A stretch of 7,453 nt of DNA from Chloroflexota bacterium (GTDB lineage: Bacteria > Chloroflexota > Dehalococcoidia > Lucifugimonadales > JADFKI01): assembly GCA_022565015.1 (NCBI GenBank), contig JADFKI010000194.1, positions 1 to 7,453 on the forward strand, written 5' to 3'. The position numbers and the translations under genes are program-made. The notes under the pieces are model-generated. The model searched no databases. It had not been told where the DNA came from and saw nothing but the letters and a program-made list of their open reading frames with translations. Of this stretch, positions 1 to 5,655 are shown piece by piece. Each line of letters starts with the position of its first letter. Position 1 is the first letter of the stretch.

Positions 1-162
1 ACATTCGATATCAAGATGAAGGCCCTGAATAAACACGCCAGCCAGGTCGGCGATCCCAATCCGGACCGAGAACAACGCGCGAGGACAAGGTACGGCGCGG
101 TGGGCAAGAAGATCGGCACCGAGCTCGCGGAGCAGTTCAAACGCATCGAGATATTTCGATAG
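1..162 (+). CDS. PIG-L/LmbE-family deacetylase, C-terminal end (partial)
   Basis: The reading frame is open from base 1 and ends at the TAG at 160-162, giving the last 53 residues of a protein whose start lies outside the window. The tail reads KMKALNKHASQVGD, then a basic linker, then YGAVGKKIGTELAEQFKRI. This matches the usual C-terminus of PIG-L (LmbE-like) zinc-dependent N-deacetylases: a K-x-x-A-L-x-x-H-x-S-Q motif followed by a final helix with an AE-x-F motif. Family members remove acetyl groups from N-acetylglucosamine-type or related substrates. The catalytic zinc-binding motif is in the missing N-terminal part, so neither activity nor substrate can be judged. The family call rests on motif recognition only. 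Confidence 0.72.
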   Translation, partial: TFDIKMKALNKHASQVGDPNPDREQRARTRYGAVGKKIGTELAEQFKRIEIFR

Positions 163-174
163 TTTTCAGATAAT
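146..174 (+). promoter_or_regulatory. candidate sigma70-type promoter at the end of the PIG-L gene
   Basis: TCGAGA (146-151, 4 of 6 to TTGACA) and GATAAT (169-174, 5 of 6 to TATAAT) are separated by 17 bp. The GATAAT is part of the first copy of the 77-bp repeat, and the same hexamer recurs at 246-251 and 323-328. It could drive the downstream methyltransferase gene. The -35 match is only moderate and no transcription data exist, so this is a weak call. Confidence 0.25.
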
Positions 175-332
175 CAGATGGGGTGTGCTTCCCGCCGAAA
201 GAGTTAGAGGAATTCTGTGAGGTCACTTGGGGCGAATTGCTCTGAGATAATCAGAAGCGGCCTTCTCTTCGCCGGGGGCGTCAGAGGGTATCTGAAAAGC
301 CACTAAGGTCGGCCAGTTGTTGGATAATCAGA
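169..332. repeat. degenerate 77-bp tandem repeat with GATAATCAGA core
   Basis: The 10-mer GATAATCAGA occurs at 169-178, 246-255 and 323-332, each exactly 77 bp from the last. Unit 1 (169-245) and unit 2 (246-322) align without gaps at 46 of 77 positions by hand count, well above chance. Similarity of unit 3 to unit 2 is confined to about its first 18 bases (GATAATCAGA, one mismatch, GCGGCCT), where the methyltransferase coding sequence begins. The second copy is framed by TCTGA and TCAGA as a small inverted repeat. The array fills nearly all of the gap between the PIG-L gene and the methyltransferase. Its role is unknown: it may be a decayed duplication of a promoter/leader region or a worn interspersed element. 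Confidence 0.6.
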
Positions 333-1117
333 TGCGGCCTGCCGAGTCACCAGCTGAAATCTATCAGCAGCATATGGTGCCGGCAATTTTTGTCCCTTGG
401 GTGCCAATCGTCCTCGACTTGGCATCACCTCAGCTCGACGACCGTATGCTCGACGTTGCCTGTGGCACCGGCGTGATCGCTCGTGAAGCCGTTTCGCAGG
501 TCGGACCAGGCGGGCGCGTCGTCGGACTGGATATCAATTCTAACATGCTCGACATTGCACGGGCACTTGGGCCGTCGGTGGAGTGGAGAGAGGGAAATGC
601 ACAGGCCCTACCCTTTGCTGACGGGGAGTTTGACATTGTCGTCTGCCAGCAGGGATTACAGTTCTTCCCGGATCATGGCGCTGCTCTACGTGAAATGCAT
701 CGCGTGTTAATCCCTGGTGGCGTCGTTGTCTTGGCCTTATGGTGTGAGATCGAGAGTAGCCCGGGGCACAACGCCTTGGCCCAGGCGCTTGATAAACATG
801 TTGGTACCGAGGCGGCGACGCTTATGTACGGCGCCTTTCGCCTTGGAGATGCTGAGACCATCCAGACTTTGCTAGAAGAGGCAGGGTTTCGCGACGTGCG
901 GGTTCATCGGGAGGGGCAAAAGGCGCGTTTTCCCTCGCCTGAAGCGTTTGCGCGATATGTCGTGGTTGGCTCGGTGCTCGGACGCACGGGAGTAGAGGTC
1001 CGCGATGATGCGATGACGGCGCTAGTTCGTGATGTCGAGGCCGCACTACGAACATACGTACATCCCGACGGTCTGGCATTCCCAATGGAGGCCCACCTTG
1101 CTCTCGCCCGGGCTTAG
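317..1117 (+). CDS. class I SAM-dependent methyltransferase (UbiE/Methyltransf_11-like)
   Basis: The predicted protein has 266 residues and transfers a methyl group from S-adenosylmethionine to an unidentified acceptor, probably in the cytosol. The Rossmann-type motifs are in order: motif I LDVACGTG at 45-52, the acidic residue at the end of strand 2 in GLDINSNML (D72), GNAQALPF at 93-100, FDIVVCQQGLQFFPD at about 105-119, and the PGG turn near 140. The N-terminal AEIYQQHMVPAIF and the C-terminal FPMEAHLALARA are typical full-length ends of this subfamily, so the gene appears intact. The TTG start at 317 has AAGG 8 bp upstream; an ATG at 332, inside the third repeat copy, is an equally credible start that removes five residues. 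Its codon choice looks more mixed than in neighbouring genes, which might hint at a different history. The substrate cannot be inferred from context. Confidence 0.88.
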   Translation: MLDNQMRPAESPAEIYQQHMVPAIFVPWVPIVLDLASPQLDDRMLDVACGTGVIAREAVSQVGPGGRVVGLDINSNMLDIARALGPSVEWREGNAQALPFADGEFDIVVCQQGLQFFPDHGAALREMHRVLIPGGVVVLALWCEIESSPGHNALAQALDKHVGTEAATLMYGAFRLGDAETIQTLLEEAGFRDVRVHREGQKARFPSPEAFARYVVVGSVLGRTGVEVRDDAMTALVRDVEAALRTYVHPDGLAFPMEAHLALARA

Positions 1118-1785
1118 GAGGAATAGTCCGTGCGGCTCTTCCACCAGGCCACGTAAACTGACTCCGGGAGCCTGCCCGACTGCCACAGCTCCAGTGTCTT
1201 GGCATACTCGGAGCGGACGCGCGCTTCAAATTCGCTGAGACCGCCCTCGTTGAATATGACGAGGTCCGAGGCCGGCGCGCGCTCCTCCCAGTGACGCTGG
1301 CTGGATAGGCGCTGCCTGGCCTCCTCGTCCGAGAACTGGTTCCGCTCCATCATGCGTCGCCTGGCCGTGGGCTCCTCGCAGGCGAAAAGCCACACCTGGT
1401 CGCACCACTGGCCGTAGCCCGCTTCTATGAGATTTACCGCCTCCAGAAGGGCTACTTTATCTTTGACAAGGGTCGCTTTCCATTCGTCCACAACACCCTT
1501 GACCGCGTCGTTGATGCTCCCTATGGCGTCGGTCAGCTTTCGCATCTCCTCCGGCTGACCGAAGACCTTGGAGCCCAGGACCTTGCGGTCGATGTACTCG
1601 TCCTCACCAACGACCTCGTCGCCGAAAATCTCGATGATGCGATAGTAGGCGGGCTTACCCGGATCGTACAGCCTGTGGACCAGCCTGTCGGCGTCGCAAT
1701 GCACCGCGCCCATCCCGGAGATGAGGCTGCAGGCCGTACTCTTTCCCGTGGCGATGGAGCCTGTTATCCCTATGACAAGAGGCAT
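1114..1785 (-). CDS. coaE: dephospho-CoA kinase-like P-loop kinase
   Basis: The predicted protein has 223 residues and resembles dephospho-CoA kinase, which phosphorylates the 3'-hydroxyl of dephospho-CoA with ATP in the last step of CoA synthesis. The Walker A loop is GSIATGKST (9-17), followed by the CoaE-like DADRLVHRLY (31-40). A lid region RRRMMERNQFSDEEARQRLSSQ and an SDLVIFNEGGLSE segment close the fold in the expected order. It deviates in the centre: the usual HP motif and the PLL[FY]E signature are not recognisable (the latter position reads NLIEAGYG), so it may be a divergent or specialised CoaE. The ATG at 1783-1785 has a purine-rich GGAAAAGAA upstream. It converges on the methyltransferase with a 4-bp overlap of the stop codons, and a promoter is visible at 1822-1850. 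Confidence 0.8.
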   Translation of the reverse strand: MPLVIGITGSIATGKSTACSLISGMGAVHCDADRLVHRLYDPGKPAYYRIIEIFGDEVVGEDEYIDRKVLGSKVFGQPEEMRKLTDAIGSINDAVKGVVDEWKATLVKDKVALLEAVNLIEAGYGQWCDQVWLFACEEPTARRRMMERNQFSDEEARQRLSSQRHWEERAPASDLVIFNEGGLSEFEARVRSEYAKTLELWQSGRLPESVYVAWWKSRTDYSS

Positions 1786-1804
1786 TTCTTTTCCATTTCG
1801 ACCG

Positions 1805-1815
1805 TGTAAATTACA
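1805..1815. promoter_or_regulatory. palindrome TGTAA-A-TTACA at the coaE transcription start
   Basis: This is a perfect 5+1+5 palindrome located about 7 bp downstream of the -10 box of the coaE-like promoter, where transcription would be expected to begin. The position suits a repressor operator. It is short enough that chance cannot be excluded, and no cognate regulator is visible in the window. Confidence 0.25.
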
Positions 1816-1821
1816 GGCGTG

Positions 1822-1850
1822 ATGTTACTCTTTGGCGGTGTCGTTGCCAA
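1822..1850 (-). promoter_or_regulatory. sigma70-type promoter of the coaE-like gene
   Basis: On the minus strand TTGGCA (1850-1845, 5 of 6 to the consensus) and TAACAT (1827-1822, 4 of 6) are separated by exactly 17 bp. Transcription would start near 1815 and leave a leader of about 30 nt before the ATG at 1785. This is the best hexamer pair seen in the divergent intergenic region. Confidence 0.45.
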
Positions 1851-1911
1851 GCCATCGCAACGGCTTCGCCGACGTCACGCACATGAGAATGTCCTTCATT
1901 GCCGATTGCGA

Positions 1912-1917
1912 TAGAAT
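1912..1917 (+). promoter_or_regulatory. possible -10 box of the kinase-like gene
   Basis: TAGAAT (5 of 6 to TATAAT) lies 34 bp before the favoured TTG start at 1952, which would give a short leader. No convincing -35 hexamer is found 16-19 bp upstream, so the call is weak. Confidence 0.2.
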
Positions 1918-1941
1918 GGCCTTCGTCTGAATCAGCACGGT

Positions 1942-1946
1942 GGAGG
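1942..1946 (+). promoter_or_regulatory. Shine-Dalgarno GGAGG that decides the kinase start
   Basis: GGAGG ends 5 bp before the TTG at 1952-1954. It lies inside the reading frame that would be used from the GTG at 1940, and that GTG has no recognisable Shine-Dalgarno sequence. This favours the TTG start. Confidence 0.5.
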
Positions 1947-1951
1947 TCGGA

Positions 1952-2974
1952 TTGAGGCTAGAGCCGGCGGACCTATCTCGATTCCAACGCGGTCCGATCA
2001 TTGGCGAAGGCGCCGATATGCAGGTCTTTGCCGCGACCGACATCGAGAACGGCATGCCCGTCGTGGTCAAGCGTCCCCATCCTCAGCTGGTAACGCGGTC
2101 CCAGCATAAGGCGGTGGAGGCAAGAATCGAACGGACGCTTGCCCTGAGAGATAAGCTCGGCGCGGACGTCAGCGGCCTCTGCAACCTCACTGGCATCGCA
2201 CCGCCCGCGAGGCACGATGCCTACTTCGGAGACTCGCTGGGCGAGCCGTACACCGTCGTCGTGGAGGAGTGGGCCCGAGGCGTGCCGCTTGTGGGCAGCT
2301 CCCTGGACCGAATCAGGAGAAATCCCATAGCCCTGCCCTACAGCCTGTTCGCGTTGCATCCCGTTGTTCTGGGTCCGGCAAATGAAAGGACTACGATAGC
2401 TCGTCAGGCCCTGGACCTGGTAGAGGCCTTCTTACGAGTCGACACCCTCCTGCTGGATATGCGTCCCCAGAATGTCTATTTCGATCCCCTCCGGGCGAAG
2501 ATAACGCTCATCGATATCGCTGGCGCGGAAGCAGAGCGCCCGGAAAGCCGCCGCCACCAGGCGCTGGATTTTCACGATGTCGGCCTCGAGCTGTTCATGT
2601 GGTATACGACGCCCCAGGACTTTCCCAGGGACGGCTCTCATCTCGGCATTTCAGACCAGGCCGACTCAGTATCGAATTTCAGAAGGGATGTAGAGAGCCT
2701 GATTCAGGAGCATTCCTCCCTTTCGGACGCAGACCGCAGAGAGGCGGCCTTGCCGGTCCTTGAGAGGTTGCGACAGAGGTCCTACGGCGCATTCGACGAT
2801 TTCAGGCGCGACTTCGAGCACTACCTGACGCTGATCGACGTCCACAACCGTCTGCTGGCGGAGAGGCCGGAGCCCTTGCGGGTATGGCATGAGGCCGCGT
2901 CGAGACTAAACGAGCCCTACTGGGGAAAATTCCGATTCGATGCTCAACGAGACCTCGCGCCGTATCTTGCTTGA
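1952..2974 (+). CDS. stand-alone protein-kinase-fold protein of unknown function
   Basis: The predicted protein has 340 residues from the TTG at 1952; a GTG at 1940 would add four. The order of motifs is that of a eukaryotic-type kinase: a glycine-rich loop IIGEGADMQVF (about 16-26), the VVVKRP lysine (K40), a hinge-like VVVEEWARGVPL (about 102-113), a catalytic loop LLLDMRPQNVYFD with Asp169 and Asn174, and ITLIDIA in place of the DFG motif (Asp188). The HRDLKPxN loop reads LLDMRPQN, so the HRD His and Arg are lost and the catalytic Lys is Arg. The metal-binding Asp and Asn are kept, so activity is possible but not assured. About 150 C-terminal residues are helical-looking and charged, with no membrane segment or recognised sensor domain. 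It could be a Ser/Thr kinase-like protein or a small-molecule kinase. No substrate is visible nearby. Confidence 0.68.
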   Translation: MRLEPADLSRFQRGPIIGEGADMQVFAATDIENGMPVVVKRPHPQLVTRSQHKAVEARIERTLALRDKLGADVSGLCNLTGIAPPARHDAYFGDSLGEPYTVVVEEWARGVPLVGSSLDRIRRNPIALPYSLFALHPVVLGPANERTTIARQALDLVEAFLRVDTLLLDMRPQNVYFDPLRAKITLIDIAGAEAERPESRRHQALDFHDVGLELFMWYTTPQDFPRDGSHLGISDQADSVSNFRRDVESLIQEHSSLSDADRREAALPVLERLRQRSYGAFDDFRRDFEHYLTLIDVHNRLLAERPEPLRVWHEAASRLNEPYWGKFRFDAQRDLAPYLA

Positions 2975-2985
2975 ATTTTCCGGCT

Positions 2986-3014
2986 TTGACTATCCGCCAT
3001 TGCAAAGCTAAGAC
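2986..3014 (+). promoter_or_regulatory. candidate promoter of the Met-rich membrane protein gene
   Basis: TTGACT (2986-2991, 5 of 6) and TAAGAC (3009-3014, 3 of 6) are 17 bp apart just after the kinase stop codon. The predicted leader of about 130 nt would contain a small hairpin (CCCGC-CTTC-GTGGG) and, at 3095-3107, the inverted repeat TTCAT-CAT-ATGAA, which might be an operator. The -10 match is weak. Confidence 0.25.
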
Positions 3015-3136
3015 GACTGGCTCCCGCCTTCGTGGGACAGAAGCCCCATATCGCAGCATGCAGCAGGACGAGCCGCAACGCTCAGCGCATAACCTTCATC
3101 ATATGAATAGTACGGTGCTGCCCGATACAGCATTTT

Positions 3137-3143
3137 GGAGGGG
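3137..3143 (+). promoter_or_regulatory. strong Shine-Dalgarno GGAGGGG before the membrane protein
   Basis: GGAGGGG lies 8 bp before the ATG at 3152 and 5 bp before the adjacent in-frame GTG at 3149. The spacing and the stronger codon favour the ATG. Its quality supports this frame over the overlapping plus-strand frame that covers 2971-3501. Confidence 0.6.
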
Positions 3144-3151
3144 AATACGTG

Positions 3152-3619
3152 ATGGACTTCAATATAGGTACGGCTATCGTCGCGGGCGTTGTCGCTACGG
3201 TGGTCATGACCATAGTGATGTACATGGGCAAGGCCATGATGCCTCAGCAGATGCCCATGAACATCCTACACATGCTGGGCACGATGATGACCCGAAGCAC
3301 GGGGCCGGCATACATGATGGGCGCCATGATGCACGGCGTTATGGGAGTAATCTTCGCCCTGATTCATGTGGCGCTGTTCGTCGCGTTTGGCCTGGAGGCC
3401 CTGGTTGCCTGGGGAATTCTGTTCGGTGTCGTGCATTGGGTCATTGCGGGCATGGGCATGGGCATGATGAACTTCGTGCACCCGGTCATACGCAGCGGTG
3501 AGATGATGGCTCCCGGCGCATTCGTCAAGAATCTTCCCATGATGAACGTCATGGGCTTTCTCATGGTTCACGTCATCTACGGGCTGGTCGTCGGCGGGCT
3601 CTACCAGGCACTCGCATAG
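3152..3619 (+). CDS. small Met-rich four-helix membrane protein
   Basis: The predicted protein has 155 residues. Four hydrophobic segments are visible, at about 5-26, 58-80, 82-104 and 131-152, so it should be an integral cytoplasmic-membrane protein. Met makes up about one residue in six (27 by hand count including the alternative GTG start), often as MM or MGMGMM clusters. Histidines recur in or near several helices (LHML, MMHG, LIHV, VVHW, FVHP, VHVI). It resembles small uncharacterised membrane families such as DUF6789, a recollection that was not verified. Met/His enrichment in membrane helices would be compatible with soft-metal (copper or silver) binding, but that is inference. It lies 177 bp after the kinase gene and converges on the amidase gene. 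The start is set by the GGAGGGG ribosome site. Confidence 0.75.
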   Translation: MDFNIGTAIVAGVVATVVMTIVMYMGKAMMPQQMPMNILHMLGTMMTRSTGPAYMMGAMMHGVMGVIFALIHVALFVAFGLEALVAWGILFGVVHWVIAGMGMGMMNFVHPVIRSGEMMAPGAFVKNLPMMNVMGFLMVHVIYGLVVGGLYQALA

Positions 3620-3727
3620 TGGTCGCGCCGGTTGGTGAGTGCACGTCGCGCCTTCCGGCCGTCTGACGCCTGATGCATGGCTCGACGTCACACGAGCTTC
3701 GTCTAGCGTCCGACCGGCTTCACCCTT

Positions 3728-4834
3728 CTACACAAAAATATCTTCGGGCAGGAAGGCTGAGACCGTGACGTTGGGCAGGTCCACGATGTTGGACACTTTC
3801 AGGTCGACGGCCACGCTGCAGATTATATAGGCCTGCTCGGCGGTCCACCCGCGCTCCTGCAGCAGCTGGATCATGTTGAGTATGGCGTTTCTGGCGGCAA
3901 GGGTCAGGTCCTCGCCCTCGTTCACGCCGTCGTCTCGAATCGGCATGCCCATGGTCGCGATGAAGTTTCGAGGCGCGGCCCACTCCGGCGCCGCGAAGTA
4001 TCCGGGGTGGGAGAACCGAGGAAAGGTGATGTTCTTTCGCCGGGCCTCGCCCTGGTGAATCCGAAAGCGGACGGTAGCCGTTGCGCCCATCTCGATGGCC
4101 GTTATGCAGCATTCGGAGTCGCCCTGAGCGAAATGGCCGTCGCCCACTGAATACAGCCCGCCCTCCACGCTAACTGGAATGAACAGCTTCGATCCCTTCG
4201 TGAGCTGTTTGGCGTCCGCGTTGCCGCAGTTCTCCCTGGGCGGCGCCGTCCTGAGGCCCTCCGTGGAGATCGGCTCGGTCTGCGGGACCGCGTCTTCCGG
4301 GTCCGGTGGCAAGGCGAATCCTCCCCTCGCGACAAGGTCCGCCTCTCGCTGTCGCCACTGGTCCATCTGCGCCCTGGAGGGAGCCAGCCCGGCAGTGCCC
4401 ATGAACGTGCCCTCGGGGATGCGAACGCCGGGAAGCTGTGGCGACGTCGCCCAGTCGCCGTCCACCTCCCAGTGGACAAGGTATGGCTGATCGAAGATAT
4501 CGCGCAGGAAGCCCGAGCCCGGCCTAATGCGCGTCCAGCCGTTTGGCTGAGGGACGATGTCCAGGTATTCGATCTCCAGCAGGTCCCCGGGCTGGACCCC
4601 CTTGACGTAAACAGGCCCCGTAAGGGGATGCCCAACCTTGGTATCCATGTTTTCGAGGTCGCCGACCGACATACCGGGCAGAATCTGACCATCGGAGGCA
4701 TCCCGCGTCTCCAGCACGACCTCCTCACCCGGGTCCACTTCGAGGATGGGAGGAATGTCGGGGTGCCACCTGTTATGGCCCTTGTGCGGCTCCTCCTTCA
4801 AGCGCTTGGAGCGGTCAATAGTGACGCTTTTCAT
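3728..4834 (-). CDS. acetamidase/formamidase family protein
   Basis: The predicted protein has 368 residues and belongs to the FmdA/AmdA family, which hydrolyses short-chain amides such as formamide or acetamide to ammonia and the acid in the cytosol. Visible family features are the N-terminal HNRWHPDIPPILEVDPGEEV (20-39) and DASDGQI after it, PGDLLEIEYLDI near 82-93, FMGTAGLAPS near 144-153, PPRENCGNAD (198-207) and the signature GDGHFAQGDSE (231-241). Length is slightly below the roughly 400 residues of classical formamidases, but both ends look intact. The ATG at 4832-4834 has an excellent AAGGAGG about 8 bp upstream. It is the last gene of a probable operon, 42 bp after the second SDR gene. 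The true substrate may not be formamide; these SDR neighbours hint at an amide of a larger metabolite. Confidence 0.9.
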   Translation of the reverse strand: MKSVTIDRSKRLKEEPHKGHNRWHPDIPPILEVDPGEEVVLETRDASDGQILPGMSVGDLENMDTKVGHPLTGPVYVKGVQPGDLLEIEYLDIVPQPNGWTRIRPGSGFLRDIFDQPYLVHWEVDGDWATSPQLPGVRIPEGTFMGTAGLAPSRAQMDQWRQREADLVARGGFALPPDPEDAVPQTEPISTEGLRTAPPRENCGNADAKQLTKGSKLFIPVSVEGGLYSVGDGHFAQGDSECCITAIEMGATATVRFRIHQGEARRKNITFPRFSHPGYFAAPEWAAPRNFIATMGMPIRDDGVNEGEDLTLAARNAILNMIQLLQERGWTAEQAYIICSVAVDLKVSNIVDLPNVTVSAFLPEDIFV

Positions 4835-4876
4835 CCTGCTCTCCTCCTTGCCCCGGCCTTCATGAGCGGATTGTGC

Positions 4877-5635
4877 CTAATCATCATAGAAAGCATCGGC
4901 GGAATCCTTGGGGACCCATCCAAGGACCTCTTTGGCGTGGCTTATGTCTCGGTAGCCCCACATGTTGTTCGAAGTAGCAAAAAATGTGTCGTATTTGAGA
5001 TCATCGGGAGCGTCGATGCAGCTCTGCAGCATTGTGGCTATATCGGCCTGGCTGATGAACGTGGAGCGCTCCCTGGGTATCTCAGGCACGTCGGAGCGGT
5101 TCACTGAGCCGATGCGCACGCAGATCATGGACATGCCGTATTCATCCGAGTAGTGTCGGGCCAGCCCTTCGCCGAATATCTTCGCGGCGCCGTAGATGCC
5201 AACCGGCCGCATCTGCTCGTGGGTAATTCTCGCGAAGCCTTCGGGGACGTCGTCAAATCTTCCCGAGGTTATCGCGTCGTAGGGCGGCAGCGACTCGAAT
5301 CCTCGGACCACGTTTCCCGAGCTGGCGTATATCACCCTTCGTACTCCGGCCAATCGTGCGGCCTCGAAAACGTTGTAGGTGCCTACGATGTTGCCCCTGA
5401 GGTGGCCCTCCCAGTCCTTGGCCCCCTGGTAGGCGGCGAGGTGCACTACGACGTCATTATTGGCGAATGCGGGCTTTATCGCATCGAAATCAGCGATGTC
5501 GGCGCGAAAGCACCGCACACCCTCAAGGAGGCCCCGATTGAGCGCGGTGAGCTCGTAGCCGCCGACGCTTTCGAGCCGCCGACGGAGCGCGCCGCCGACC
5601 AGGCCGCTCATGCCCGTAATAAGGGTCCTCTTCAT
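4877..5635 (-). CDS. NAD-dependent epimerase/dehydratase (extended SDR), copy A
   Basis: The predicted protein has 252 residues with a Rossmann fold that binds NAD. It shows TGMSGLVGG (7-15), an acidic DIAD (46-49), VVVHLAA (62-68), a GNIVGTYNVFEAAR segment, YASSGN (103-108) and the catalytic Tyr148-x-x-x-Lys152 (YGAAK). The segment RIGSV...RERSTFIS-QAD (174-198) and the C-terminal HAKEVLGWVPKDSA match the uronate-dehydrogenase-like branch, which oxidises hexuronates at C1. Substrate is not proven. It aligns without gaps to its neighbour at 5656-6414 and is about 69 % identical by hand count, so the pair arose by tandem duplication. It begins 20 bp after the stop of that gene and has no good Shine-Dalgarno site, which suggests translational coupling within an operon. 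Confidence 0.87.
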   Translation of the reverse strand: MKRTLITGMSGLVGGALRRRLESVGGYELTALNRGLLEGVRCFRADIADFDAIKPAFANNDVVVHLAAYQGAKDWEGHLRGNIVGTYNVFEAARLAGVRRVIYASSGNVVRGFESLPPYDAITSGRFDDVPEGFARITHEQMRPVGIYGAAKIFGEGLARHYSDEYGMSMICVRIGSVNRSDVPEIPRERSTFISQADIATMLQSCIDAPDDLKYDTFFATSNNMWGYRDISHAKEVLGWVPKDSADAFYDD

Positions 5636-5655
5636 GGATTACACGTATATCCGGG

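Noticed and set aside
822..1229. Minus-strand 135-residue frame across the methyltransferase and coaE-like 3' ends
   Set aside because: It overlaps both real genes in a different frame, is rich in Arg/Pro/Ser as expected of GC-rich antisense DNA, and has no recognisable domain.
2971..3501. Long plus-strand frame over the membrane protein gene
   Set aside because: It overlaps the Met-rich gene in another frame, gives a His/Asp/Gly-rich translation typical of a shadow of ATG-rich coding DNA, and has no ribosome site comparable to GGAGGGG.
3627..3718. Inverted repeat GCCGGTTGG / CCGACCGGC between the convergent membrane protein and amidase genes
   Set aside because: The arms are 9 bp with one G-U pair but are separated by 74 nt and lack a T-tract, so it is not an intrinsic terminator by normal criteria.
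4472..5107. 211-residue plus-strand frame across the amidase and SDR genes
   Set aside because: It is antisense to two well-recognised genes and shows no domain or motif, so it is a reading-frame shadow.
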